From Bacteroidales bacterium (GTDB lineage: Bacteria; Bacteroidota; Bacteroidia; Bacteroidales; WCHB1-69), in NCBI GenBank assembly GCA_017549765.1, contig JAFYNM010000003.1:186001-250000 (forward strand): DNA of 64,000 nt. Reading direction: 5' to 3'. Shown in pieces: positions 53,176-62,501 of this stretch. The notes below the pieces were generated by a model. The model made no database searches. It was not told the origin of the DNA and was given only the letters and a program-made list of their open reading frames with translations. Both the position numbers and the translations under genes were made by a program. Positions within the stretch are counted from its first letter, which is position 1. Every line of letters starts with the position of its first letter.

Positions 53176-55635
53176 GTGAACCTCACTAAAGCCACATACT
53201 GGGCCTCCGCGGTGATATTCCTCTCCAGCCTTCTGGCTGTGGCAAGCGTGTCCGCTCAAAATGATTTTGAAAACTACATCTCGATATCCGATGGCCATTT
53301 CATGGATGGAGAGGACAGCTTCCTCCCTCTCTGCCTCAACTATCTGACAGATTATGCCCAAAACGCTGTTTCCGGCGACTATTATATCGCCCCGGTCTTC
53401 AACTACAGCAGTCTTCGGAAAGAGCACTCCCAGACCAAAACTGACTTTTTCAGCAATCATCATTGGGGGTTTGGAGATTCCGGCGACGAAGAACAGTACA
53501 TCGCAACGGCAAAGTTAGAACGGGACTTGCGGATCATAGACTCCTTGGGGTTCAATGTGGTGCGACTGCGACCATCCATCTACTGGAAAAACGGTATCCT
53601 TCATGTCCCCACCGGCTCATACGAAACCTATTTCCGACTGACCGACTCCCTGATATCCCAATGCACACGACACCAGCTGCGAGTCATCTTGGTATTGGAG
53701 CACGACACCAACTGTTTTCAACATTTCGACCAATATTGTGTGTATCTGGACAGCGTCAGCCGTCACTACTGCGACAACAAGACCGTCATGGCTTATGTGG
53801 TCTTTATGGAGCCCGTGTACAAGTGGAATCATGCCAGGAAAAACGACAAACTGCTGATCTCCAACTGGTCCAGAAAATGGTACTACCAGATCAAGAAGAA
53901 CGCCCCCAACCAGCTGGTAACCTACGGCATAGACAACATCAGCTCTGTGCTTTTCTGGGACCCTTCCGCCCTGACCTACGACTTCCTCACGATGCATCTG
54001 TACCATAACTCCCCCGACCTGGACTCTACCCTGATGGGGTTGCACACCTATTTCAAATGGCTGGACAGCAATATCGACGACGTCTGGATGCTGGGAGAGA
54101 CTGGCTATAGCGGGAAGGAGGACGACCAGTACCGATATGCCGACTTCACCATGCAAAAATCTTTAGACTGCGGTTGCCAAGGGTATGCCTGGTGGCAGTT
54201 TCAGGAGGTCGTATGGAACAGCCAGCTGCGGAATTATTTCGGCCTGCTCACCTTTTATCCGGAAGAGCGGCTGAAGAGCGCGGTTTCCCTTTTCCCCTCC
54301 TTTTCTACCAGAACAGCCCAGAAGCGCTGTCCCATGCCCGACCGTTACTACAACATCCCGGGTTATGCATTTCCGAATGTCAGCGGCGTGGTGCTGGACG
54401 AAAACCAAAAACCCATAGCAGATGCCGTGGTGACAGGCTGGGACACGCACTACAGAAAGTATCTCACGTTCACCAACAGCCAAGGGGAATACACCATCAA
54501 GACACCTCCCAACACCACGCTTCGCTATGTGTGGATTTCCCAAAAGGGTTACACGTCAGAGAAGATCCGTCCTAGCGGCACCGGCATACACACCACCATC
54601 TTGACGCACCTCAACTACAACGGATGGAAGAAAAACTGGACGAACGTGGAATACCCCATAGCCTCTCCCTATATTGTGATAAAGCCTTCGGATGCCGTCA
54701 TTGTAGGCAATTTTTGCGGAGATGAAGCACACGAGATGCTGCATGTGACGTCTTCCAACCATACGGCCACCTTGTACAGATTCGACACCCATCATTGGGA
54801 GCAGCTCTGGACGGGCACCCTCGACGGATGGATCATCAAAGGCTCAGACCGTTTCTTTGCCGGGGATTTTGACGGAGACGGCTATGATGAGTTGTTGTGC
54901 ATGCAAGACAGCCGCAGCCCTTGGGCGAAGATCTACGCTTATGATTCCCACAACGCCTCCTCCTGGCGGAACATCTGGTCTAACGATGGCAATGGCCATA
55001 TTGGCAGCTGGGCACTCTCTTCCAAAGATATTATCTTGCCTGGCCATTTCAACGATTCCTCCCGCTGCTCCTTGCTCTTTATCCGGAAGCAGGGCTCGTC
55101 CGTGGCTCTCTGCCAGACTCTTGCCGCTCACTCCTGGAGCACCGTCTGGTCCGGCACCTCCAGCCTCGACGGTCACTGGAATATCAGCAACGTGGACAAA
55201 TACTATGTAGGCGACCTCAACGGCGACGGCTATGACGAGCTCCTGTGCACGCAGGTGACGAGTGGAGCCTCCGACCTGATCGCTCTTTTGCAGTATCATG
55301 CCGGATGGGACCGATTGTGGGACAATGGTGGCAGCTCCACCAACAGCCCCCTCTATCCATATCGCAACCATTTGACTATCGGCAACTTCGATTCAGACCA
55401 AGCTGACGAGCTGTTGGGAGTCGGCGGCGGGGCTACCAAGTTCGACCTCAACGCCTCCAACCAATGGGATGAGTCGTGGAGCAGTCATCCCTCCTCCAGA
55501 TTGTCGGACTGGACTGTGAATCCCGACGACCGGATTTTTTTCCTGAAGACAATGGCTGATGTGCCCGACTATCTGTTTGTGGCGAAAAGGAGTCGTCGCA
55601 ACTATCTTTTTAATGCCTATTCTTTGAATCCATAA
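53176..55635 (+). CDS. Secreted glycoside-hydrolase-like protein with FG-GAP-type repeats
   Basis: 819 residues from the GTG at 53176, which follows the promoter box and begins a signal peptide (cleavage near SVSAQ). Residues about 30-380 form a (beta/alpha)8 clan-A-type hydrolase: the acid/base Glu is E212 in VVFMEPVYKW and the nucleophile is E308 in WMLGETGYSG. Residues about 401-460 are a carboxypeptidase-regulatory-like domain (NVSGVVLDENQKPIADAVV). The rest (about 540-819) has FG-GAP/VCBS-like repeats with calcium-type loops such as GDFDGDGYDE, GDLNGDGYDE and GNFDSDQADE. No T9SS sorting domain was seen. The substrate is unknown; a polysaccharide linked to the neighbouring glycan genes is plausible. 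Confidence 0.75.
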   Translation: MNLTKATYWASAVIFLSSLLAVASVSAQNDFENYISISDGHFMDGEDSFLPLCLNYLTDYAQNAVSGDYYIAPVFNYSSLRKEHSQTKTDFFSNHHWGFGDSGDEEQYIATAKLERDLRIIDSLGFNVVRLRPSIYWKNGILHVPTGSYETYFRLTDSLISQCTRHQLRVILVLEHDTNCFQHFDQYCVYLDSVSRHYCDNKTVMAYVVFMEPVYKWNHARKNDKLLISNWSRKWYYQIKKNAPNQLVTYGIDNISSVLFWDPSALTYDFLTMHLYHNSPDLDSTLMGLHTYFKWLDSNIDDVWMLGETGYSGKEDDQYRYADFTMQKSLDCGCQGYAWWQFQEVVWNSQLRNYFGLLTFYPEERLKSAVSLFPSFSTRTAQKRCPMPDRYYNIPGYAFPNVSGVVLDENQKPIADAVVTGWDTHYRKYLTFTNSQGEYTIKTPPNTTLRYVWISQKGYTSEKIRPSGTGIHTTILTHLNYNGWKKNWTNVEYPIASPYIVIKPSDAVIVGNFCGDEAHEMLHVTSSNHTATLYRFDTHHWEQLWTGTLDGWIIKGSDRFFAGDFDGDGYDELLCMQDSRSPWAKIYAYDSHNASSWRNIWSNDGNGHIGSWALSSKDIILPGHFNDSSRCSLLFIRKQGSSVALCQTLAAHSWSTVWSGTSSLDGHWNISNVDKYYVGDLNGDGYDELLCTQVTSGASDLIALLQYHAGWDRLWDNGGSSTNSPLYPYRNHLTIGNFDSDQADELLGVGGGATKFDLNASNQWDESWSSHPSSRLSDWTVNPDDRIFFLKTMADVPDYLFVAKRSRRNYLFNAYSLNP

Positions 55636-55646
55636 ATCATCTGCTT

Positions 55647-56645
55647 ATGCTTTCCGTTATCTGTCCGATATACAACGAAGAAAAGTACATTGCCGCGTGC
55701 ATAGACTCCATCATGGAGCAGGACTACCCCAAGGATGACTTGGAGGTCTTGCTGGTGGACGGCATGAGCACCGACCGCACACGGGAGATCATCGGTGACT
55801 ACATGTCTGCATGTCCGTACCTGCGGTTGTTGGACAATCCCGACCGCATTGCACCGTGCGCCATGAATCGGGGCATCGAGGCTGCCCGCGGGGAGGTCGT
55901 CATGCGTCTGGACGCGCACGCCAGCTACCCGCCCGACTACTTCTCGGTGCTGGTGCGCCGTCTCGGCGAGTTGGAAGCCGACAATGTGGGGGCTGTCTGC
56001 AAGACTGACGTGTTGCACAAGACCCCCAAGACACTGGCCATCCGCGAAGTGCTGGGCAACCGCTTCGGGGTGGGCAACTCGCTCTTCCGGACGGGCATCA
56101 GCGAGGTACGGCAGGTCGATACCGTGCCCTTCGGATGCTGGCCCAGAGAGGTCTTCGAGAAATACGGACGTTACGACGAGCGGCTCGTGCGCAACCAAGA
56201 CATCGAACTCAACAAGCGGATCCTCCGCGGCGGGGGCAAGATCTTCCTCGTCCCCGACACCTACAGCACCTACTATGCCCGCGAGACCTTCGGCCAGCTC
56301 TTCCGCAACAACTACGGAAACGGGAAGTGGAACATCCTGACGGTCTATTACACTGGCGAGATGCGCTCCCTTTCGCTGCGCCATTTCGTGCCCCTGCTCT
56401 TCGTATTGTCGTTATTGCTCCCCTTCATCGCCGGCTTCTTCTGGCATCCTCTGTGGCTCATCGGTGCCGCCAGCCTGCTGGCATATCTCGCCCTTGTCAG
56501 CTTCGTCAGCGCCCGGTTGTCACGCACCAAAGGACTCAGCTTCCTCCGTCTGGTGGAGAGCTTCATGGTACTGCATATCTCCTACGGGTTAGGATCCCTG
56601 GTCGGCATCGTGACCCTTCCTTTTGTCAAACAAAAATCAAAATAA
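55647..56645 (+). CDS. Family 2 glycosyltransferase, ExoA-like
   Basis: 332 residues. The GT-A fold starts with MLSVICPIYNEEKYIAACID; VLLVDGMSTDRTREI and VMRLDAHASYPPDYF hold the nucleotide-sugar and metal-binding residues. A C-terminal membrane pair (about residues 250-300) follows. The family includes exopolysaccharide glycosyltransferases such as ExoA of rhizobia. It starts 11 bases after the GH-like gene, and its stop overlaps the next start (TAATG), so the two enzymes are co-produced. Confidence 0.9.
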   Translation: MLSVICPIYNEEKYIAACIDSIMEQDYPKDDLEVLLVDGMSTDRTREIIGDYMSACPYLRLLDNPDRIAPCAMNRGIEAARGEVVMRLDAHASYPPDYFSVLVRRLGELEADNVGAVCKTDVLHKTPKTLAIREVLGNRFGVGNSLFRTGISEVRQVDTVPFGCWPREVFEKYGRYDERLVRNQDIELNKRILRGGGKIFLVPDTYSTYYARETFGQLFRNNYGNGKWNILTVYYTGEMRSLSLRHFVPLLFVLSLLLPFIAGFFWHPLWLIGAASLLAYLALVSFVSARLSRTKGLSFLRLVESFMVLHISYGLGSLVGIVTLPFVKQKSK

Positions 56646-57256
56646 TGGTTCTGAAATATCTCTTTGACCGCACCGTCGCCCTCATAGGGCTGATCCTGTT
56701 GATTCCATTATTCATAGTGGTATCGGTCTTGATCAAGTGCAAGATGCCGGGCGGACCGGCATTGTTCACCCAGCGGCGGGTGGGCCGCCACGGAAAGCTG
56801 TTCACCATCTACAAGTTCCGCACCATGGTGGTAGATCACGGAGGTTCCTCGGTCTCTGTGGCCGGCGAGTCGCGGATCACGCCGTTGGGGGCCACGCTGC
56901 GCAAGTACAAGATCGATGAGCTGCCGGAGTTGTGGAACGTGCTCATCGGCGACATGAGCTTTGTGGGGCCGCGTCCCGACGTGCCCGGCTACGCGGACGC
57001 GCTCACGGGCGACGACCGCGAGGTGCTGCTGCTGCGCCCCGGCATCACGGGACCCGCCTCCCTCAAGTACCGCAACGAAGAGGAGCTGCTGGCCAGCCAG
57101 CCAGATCCCCAGCGCTACAACGACGAGGTCCTCTTTCCCGACAAGGTGCGACTCAACCGCTACTACCTGCACCATTACTCTTTCCTGACGGACCTCCAGA
57201 TCATCCTCGCCACCGTCAGCGGAAAGAAGATATGGTACGCAGGAGAAGAGATCTGA
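56645..57256 (+). CDS. Initiating sugar-phosphate transferase (WcaJ/WbaP C-domain family)
   Basis: 203 residues from the ATG at 56645. An N-terminal membrane helix (residues 8-30) is followed by the small phosphoglycosyltransferase domain: QRRVGRHGKLFTIYKFRTM, KIDELPELWNVLIGDMSFVGPRPD and LRPGITGPASLKYRNEEEL. Enzymes of this family load the first sugar phosphate onto undecaprenyl phosphate to begin a surface polysaccharide. The TAATG overlap links it to the ExoA-like gene. A heptamer array follows at 57263. Confidence 0.93.
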   Translation: MVLKYLFDRTVALIGLILLIPLFIVVSVLIKCKMPGGPALFTQRRVGRHGKLFTIYKFRTMVVDHGGSSVSVAGESRITPLGATLRKYKIDELPELWNVLIGDMSFVGPRPDVPGYADALTGDDREVLLLRPGITGPASLKYRNEEELLASQPDPQRYNDEVLFPDKVRLNRYYLHHYSFLTDLQIILATVSGKKIWYAGEEI

Positions 57257-57262
57257 GGAGGA

Positions 57263-57290
57263 GTTGACAGTTAGAAGTTAGAAGTTGGGG
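57263..57290. repeat. Short heptamer array after the sugar transferase gene
   Basis: GTTGACA, GTTAGAA, GTTAGAA, GTTGGGG in a seven-base register, starting six bases after the stop codon. It shares GTTnnnn phasing with 43164-43211 and 62501-62598. Confidence 0.7.
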
Positions 57291-57323
57291 GAGTTTCCTT
57301 AGTTTCTTAACTCGTAAAAATGA

Positions 57324-57331
57324 TATCTTTG
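57324..57331 (+). promoter_or_regulatory. -7 promoter box of the T9SS protein pair
   Basis: TATCTTTG, 20 bases before the ATG at 57352. Confidence 0.75.
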
Positions 57332-57351
57332 CCCCGAAATTATAAAACAAC

Positions 57352-59034
57352 ATGGTTATGAAAAGAATCTTTGTCCTTTCCTTCATTTTGTTGGCTCTCT
57401 CATTGGATGCGGTAGCACAAAACCACTACAGGAACTATAAAACTTACCCTCACGTTTCCGCACCATTAAGTGCGGTTTCGCTTGTTCATAGTGATACAAA
57501 CATCTATTTTTTTCAAACCAACAGGAAAGAGTTTTCGGTAACACCAATCAATCCAGCAAACTTACTACAGGCGGGTACACCAAAGTATGCTACTCAAGTT
57601 CAAAGGTTCATGATGAAGGGTGTCTTTGAAGATTCAAATGGAAAATGTATTATTTTTGGCAGAAAACACCTTACTCCAACAACTTCAAATCCTGCCTTTG
57701 CCATTGTGGATCTTACATCAAACTACATTGATTATTATGCCTTCCCTTTAGAGTTCAACGAACTTGTTCAGGGCTGTTTAGGTTATGATGCCAATGGTGC
57801 CGAAATCTATATGTTTGTGCTGGACAATGGACAACTTATGGCTGTGGATCTATCCAATGGTTTTTTTGGCCGCATAGTACCTCTTTCAGGAGAACATTAT
57901 ACGGACATCTCATGGGACCACAGCAATCATTGCTTTATAGCAACAGGTACATTGGCCTCTGGACAAACTCATCCAGGTATCATAGTAGATATTTTTGAAT
58001 TTGATGCTCAAGATGCCATGGCGGGACTTGCTTCTGCTGTCAATCATGTTATTCAATACTTTGTGGACAATCTTTTCATTAATGATGTGGCCGAACATCA
58101 GTCCTTACACACGGTTTTGGATGATAACAACCTGTTGTTATATAGAGATTTGCGCGTTGTTAAACAGGATGTTGTCTGGCTAACCCGTATTGTCGACTAT
58201 GAAAGTATCAACCATTCGATCGCAGAGAGCTATTTTTTTTTCATCCCCACCCAAAAACTATATGCTTTGGACATGCTATACGATCATTACCACCAACGTC
58301 TTAATTTTTTAGGAGAACTGATTTACTGTACCGCCTACAACTCGCAAATTTTTGCACAGGTGGATCCTTTTGATTTGGCTTCGGGCATGAATATAAAACA
58401 GTTGGGTGGAGGTTTTGCCATTCCCACGCCTTGTCCAAGCATGATGGACGCCTCAATAAATATCTATGGGTCCTATCTCAGCATGAACAATCTCGCGTTA
58501 GACCCTTTTCATCCTTGTGTCCCTACGCTGATTGCTGGCGCTGATTCTCTCAGTGGCATAGGCGTTTTGACCGAAACCTACGACATATATGACTCCCACG
58601 AATGCGATTTTCCTCTCGCTATTGATATTAAACCTGCATCCCCTCAAATTCTGCCCTATACTCTAACAGATTCTATAGGTGAATTCGTTACAACATGGGT
58701 TACATCTTTGTTGGTTGACGAAAATGTTGCTGTGACAACTCTTTGTGAAGATCAAGGAGACTGCCCGACATTACGACAGGACTCTCCCTTGACAAAATCC
58801 TTGATTGATTCAGAACCATATATCATACTGGAAAATGACCGACAATTTGTATGTCATAACTTCAATGGTAACATACAATTCTCTCTTTATGATTTGTTAG
58901 GAAAGACCATTGTTTCTGGTACAACCAAGAATGGTCTTCTCAACCCGCTGCCCTTCCTGCATGGTGTTTTTATTCTTCAAGCGACCGACTCTAAAGGATG
59001 TCAGGCTGCAAAAAAAGTGTTCATCATCCCATAA
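57352..59034 (+). CDS. T9SS type A sorting-domain protein, AT-rich
   Basis: 560 residues, with a signal peptide cleaved near DAVAQ. ATG 57352 is used; 57358 is also in frame and would shorten the protein by two residues. The body has no recognised domain but appears beta-rich, as in a propeller. The last roughly 75 residues fit a type A T9SS sorting domain: ILENDRQFVCHNFNGNIQF, LYDLLGKTIVSGTT and LHGVFILQATDSKGCQAAKK. AT-rich compared with the upstream glycan genes, similar in this respect to the gene at 43346. A second T9SS gene follows after 8 bases. Confidence 0.78.
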   Translation: MVMKRIFVLSFILLALSLDAVAQNHYRNYKTYPHVSAPLSAVSLVHSDTNIYFFQTNRKEFSVTPINPANLLQAGTPKYATQVQRFMMKGVFEDSNGKCIIFGRKHLTPTTSNPAFAIVDLTSNYIDYYAFPLEFNELVQGCLGYDANGAEIYMFVLDNGQLMAVDLSNGFFGRIVPLSGEHYTDISWDHSNHCFIATGTLASGQTHPGIIVDIFEFDAQDAMAGLASAVNHVIQYFVDNLFINDVAEHQSLHTVLDDNNLLLYRDLRVVKQDVVWLTRIVDYESINHSIAESYFFFIPTQKLYALDMLYDHYHQRLNFLGELIYCTAYNSQIFAQVDPFDLASGMNIKQLGGGFAIPTPCPSMMDASINIYGSYLSMNNLALDPFHPCVPTLIAGADSLSGIGVLTETYDIYDSHECDFPLAIDIKPASPQILPYTLTDSIGEFVTTWVTSLLVDENVAVTTLCEDQGDCPTLRQDSPLTKSLIDSEPYIILENDRQFVCHNFNGNIQFSLYDLLGKTIVSGTTKNGLLNPLPFLHGVFILQATDSKGCQAAKKVFIIP

Positions 59035-59042
59035 ATTCTGCC

Positions 59043-61865
59043 ATGAAACGTTTGTTTTCCATTATATTGCCCTTGTTTCTTCTAGCTTTGCCCATGAAAG
59101 GATTGGCCCATGGAGGAGATATCGCGGGAAAGGATTTCTGGGTGTTTCTTACCAGATACAATGAAACAACCGACAGCATTTCGTTATATGTTGTTGGAGA
59201 TACGGCTTGCACAGGGTATGTGGAGAACGAATTCTTGAATTTTCACTTGGACTTCACAGTTTTGCCGAACTCAGTCACTATCGTAAAAATCCCCAAAAAC
59301 ATCTGCGATATACTACCTTTCGCCTATGACAATCTGGCAATCCATAACAAAGGGGTATTCGTGCATACCAGCTGCTCAGTATTCCTTTACCTGCAGGTCA
59401 ACTCCAATTTGCGCACCAATTCCAGCAATTTGTCACCACAGCATTGCGACTACCTATACTCTCCCTTGACAGTTGGAACGCACTATCCTTGGAAAATTCC
59501 TATCTGGCCCATTAGCTACAATGAGATAGAACATTATTCATTGTATGACAACTCCTTCTTGTATCCTGGATGGGATGCAGAGTTCGTTCCTTTCGCGCCC
59601 AATTTTAACATTACAGCTATGGAAGATAGTGTCATGATCTTCGCTTATCGAGTATATGACCCTTCTTGGGGCACTTCGCAGTATGACACTATCTTACTTT
59701 CTCGAAAAGGTGAATCAGTATGGCTGAAAATGAATTGGTGCAAGCAGTTACGTTTCCATACGAATTGCAAAAAGGTGATTTCCTATTTTTCTATAGGATC
59801 TACCCAATGGTCTTTTCTTTATATGGGAAATTTTTTGGGGAGCCCTGGACCCATTACCATACCCTTGTCTTTGACCCGGCAGTATTATTGTGGACAAGAT
59901 TATCTGTGCAAAAAACTGCATAGCGATAGGTTTGACAAGGGAATCTATTTCAAGCAAGAGTACAATGACCATATACAAAACGGTCAGGAGGTGACCGCAT
60001 ACAATTATAACGAGTATTTCAACAACTATCTGGCTTTGGGCGACCTTTCGGACCAAGGGATATATGGTTTGAATACAGGGAACCATCGGATGTTCTGGGG
60101 CGACACTACGGTATTTGTCGATGTGCCTTATACTTTCTTGCGCTCCCAGACCATACGGCGATACAATGCTATAGATGGGCCAAATTTCTTCATTTGTAAG
60201 AACAGTGCTCATGGATATCCGCATTTCGGATATATGGCGGATCCTTATGGCTGTGCATCTCCGGCCTGGCAATCCATGGTATCTCTGCAGCCCACCGAGC
60301 GGATGGTCAAGGAGTGGGTTTACCCCACCACACGCGACAACCTCAAGCGCACGCTCGTCACCACGGCTGGCGACACTGTCTTCGCGCCCTGCGACTCCCT
60401 CTATGTGGACGTGCAGATCTATACCCATGAGGATGGCATCGGCAGCACCTACTTCAACGGGCAGCTCGTTCCGCCCACTGCCTTCGACACCTTCCCCATG
60501 ACCAATGGAGAGTATTGGGTCGCCCAGCTCTACTACTACAACGACGACATCCCTGAGCTCATCCGCATCGAGAACGAGCGCGGATTCTCGGCATACGTAG
60601 ATGAGTTCGGCTACAACGTGGGGCCCGCGCCCGCCGGACACCACGAGATTGACGACATTACCTACCTCTACTACTACCACAGCGGCGCCTCCGGCTGTTA
60701 CAGCACAGAGGCCTATCAAGACAGCTACTCAAATCTCAGTCCGCACAACAACGACACTGTCTATCGTTGCGTCAACGACACCCTCCACCTGCGCGTGGAG
60801 CACAACCCCGACAGCGTGCCGATTGAGTGGATCTACAACGGTGACTCCTACCCGTTCCCCGAGCTCTCCTTCCCGTTAACACAGGCCGACACCCTCACCG
60901 TGCAGCTGGTCTACCACTACGACGGCTGTCCCGACACCAGCACCACCTTCGTGGTCGTGGTGCCCCGGCCGGTGTTCACCTACTGCCACGACGACACCCT
61001 CTGCCACGGGGCACAGCTCTCCGTGGAGCAGCCCAACGTGCTGAGCTACCTGTGGAGCGACGGCTCCTCAGGTCCCGCCATCACCCTCGACAGCGCTGGC
61101 ACCTACTCCGTCACCATCACCAACCTGGGCTGCCGGGCCGAGAGCGACCTCTTCACCATAGACCTCTACCCGCAGTCGTCCGTGGAGTTCGGCAATGACA
61201 GCATACTCTGCGAGCTGGCCACCCTCCTGCTGGACGCCACCCAGCCGCACCCGGCCGGATATGTGTGGCAGGACCAGTCCACCAACACGACCTACACGGT
61301 TTATGAAGATGGTCAATATTGGGTCGTCATTACCGACAATTGTCTTGGGGCCAGCGACACCATCGCCATAGGCTACCTCACCGACTTCGCCGTGGATCTC
61401 GGTCCCGACACGACCCTCTGCGAGGGCAGGACGCTGACGCTGTCGGCCGGCGTGCCATTCTGCGACTACGAGTGGCAGGACGGCTCAACACAGCCCACTT
61501 ACATCGTGCGGCACCCCGGCATCTACAGCGTCAGCGCCAGCAACAAGTGTTTCGAGCACGGGGACGACATCGTGGTGGAGTACGAGCCGTGCGAGCAGGA
61601 GCTCTGGATGCCCAACAGCTTCACCCCGGACGGGGACGGTCTCAACGACCTCTTCCTGCCGGTGTTCAGTTACCCGGACGAGGTGGAGAGCTTTGAGATG
61701 ACCATCTACGACCGGTGGGGCATGGTGATGTTCAGCACGAAGTCCAAGGACCAGGGCTGGGACGCTGCGGGCGTGCCCATAGGTACCTACGTGGTTTTCA
61801 TCCGCTACAAGAGCCGCGGCCACGAGACCAGGGACGTGACGGGAAGCGTGACGGTTATTAGATAA
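59043..61865 (+). CDS. T9SS type B (CHU_C) protein with IgGFc-binding-like N-terminal domain
   Basis: 940 residues from the ATG at 59043. After the signal peptide, the N-terminal region (GGDIAGKDFWVFLTRYN to about residue 370) resembles the IgGFc-binding N-terminal domain, with VTIVKIPKNICDIL. Ig/PKD-like repeats follow, with the recurring D-T-L-C opening (HDDTLCHGAQLSVEQP; GPDTTLCEGRTLTLSAG). The C-terminus is a gliding-motility-type B sorting domain: WMPNSFTPDGDGLNDLFLPV, MTIYDRWGMVMFSTKSKDQGWD. The 5' part is AT-rich and the part from about 60290 is GC-rich. It is probably a cell-surface adhesin; antibody binding is not shown by sequence. Confidence 0.85.
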   Translation: MKRLFSIILPLFLLALPMKGLAHGGDIAGKDFWVFLTRYNETTDSISLYVVGDTACTGYVENEFLNFHLDFTVLPNSVTIVKIPKNICDILPFAYDNLAIHNKGVFVHTSCSVFLYLQVNSNLRTNSSNLSPQHCDYLYSPLTVGTHYPWKIPIWPISYNEIEHYSLYDNSFLYPGWDAEFVPFAPNFNITAMEDSVMIFAYRVYDPSWGTSQYDTILLSRKGESVWLKMNWCKQLRFHTNCKKVISYFSIGSTQWSFLYMGNFLGSPGPITIPLSLTRQYYCGQDYLCKKLHSDRFDKGIYFKQEYNDHIQNGQEVTAYNYNEYFNNYLALGDLSDQGIYGLNTGNHRMFWGDTTVFVDVPYTFLRSQTIRRYNAIDGPNFFICKNSAHGYPHFGYMADPYGCASPAWQSMVSLQPTERMVKEWVYPTTRDNLKRTLVTTAGDTVFAPCDSLYVDVQIYTHEDGIGSTYFNGQLVPPTAFDTFPMTNGEYWVAQLYYYNDDIPELIRIENERGFSAYVDEFGYNVGPAPAGHHEIDDITYLYYYHSGASGCYSTEAYQDSYSNLSPHNNDTVYRCVNDTLHLRVEHNPDSVPIEWIYNGDSYPFPELSFPLTQADTLTVQLVYHYDGCPDTSTTFVVVVPRPVFTYCHDDTLCHGAQLSVEQPNVLSYLWSDGSSGPAITLDSAGTYSVTITNLGCRAESDLFTIDLYPQSSVEFGNDSILCELATLLLDATQPHPAGYVWQDQSTNTTYTVYEDGQYWVVITDNCLGASDTIAIGYLTDFAVDLGPDTTLCEGRTLTLSAGVPFCDYEWQDGSTQPTYIVRHPGIYSVSASNKCFEHGDDIVVEYEPCEQELWMPNSFTPDGDGLNDLFLPVFSYPDEVESFEMTIYDRWGMVMFSTKSKDQGWDAAGVPIGTYVVFIRYKSRGHETRDVTGSVTVIR

Positions 61866-61924
61866 TAGTATTCCTTGAGCAGTCCATTCCCCTTCTCAAC
61901 AGTTCAACAAATCAACAAAAATCC

Positions 61925-61932
61925 TATCTTTG
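61925..61932 (+). promoter_or_regulatory. -7 promoter box of the small kinase gene
   Basis: TATCTTTG, 23 bases before the ATG at 61956. A longer reading frame from 61875 would include it. Confidence 0.75.
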
Positions 61933-61955
61933 CGGCCTTAAAAAAAACAGAAAAC

Positions 61956-62501
61956 ATGAAGATCATCGGCATCACAGGCACCTTGGGTGCAGGGAAAGGC
62001 ACTCTGGTAGATTATCTACGGGAACATTACGGATACAAGCACTACTCCGTACGCGGCTATCTCATCGAGGAGGCGGAGCGGCGGGGGTTGCCCCTCAACC
62101 GCGACACCTTCGTGGAGGTGGCCAACGACCTGCGCGCCACCCACTGTCCCTCTTTCATCACCGACGAGCTCTACAAGCAGGCCGAGGCGGCGGGCGCGGA
62201 CGCCATCATCGAGAGCGTGCGCACCCCGGGCGAGGTACTCTCCCTCCGCCAGAACGAACACTTCCTCCTCTTCGCCGTCGATGCCGACCCGAAGATCCGC
62301 TACGAGCGCATCGTGCTCCGCGGCTCCGAGACCGACCACGTCTCCTTCGAGACCTTTATCGAGAACGAACAACGCGAGATGGCCTCCGAAGACCCTAACC
62401 ACCAAAACATCGGACGCTGCATGGAGATGGCCGATGTGGTCTTCCACAACGACGGCACCTTTGAAGAGCTCTACCAACAGGTGGAGGAATACCTTCAATA
62501 G
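61956..62501 (+). CDS. Small P-loop kinase (dephospho-CoA-kinase-like)
   Basis: 181 residues from the ATG at 61956. The P-loop is GITGTLGAGKGTLVDYL; a later segment IIESVRTPGEVLSL and the basic patch KIRYERIVLRGSE fit an AAA_18-like or archaeal-type dephospho-CoA/nucleoside kinase fold. The substrate is not certain; an uncharacterised nucleotide kinase is the safe reading. The stop codon's last base starts the heptamer array at 62501. It is followed by converging genes. Confidence 0.8.
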   Translation: MKIIGITGTLGAGKGTLVDYLREHYGYKHYSVRGYLIEEAERRGLPLNRDTFVEVANDLRATHCPSFITDELYKQAEAAGADAIIESVRTPGEVLSLRQNEHFLLFAVDADPKIRYERIVLRGSETDHVSFETFIENEQREMASEDPNHQNIGRCMEMADVVFHNDGTFEELYQQVEEYLQ

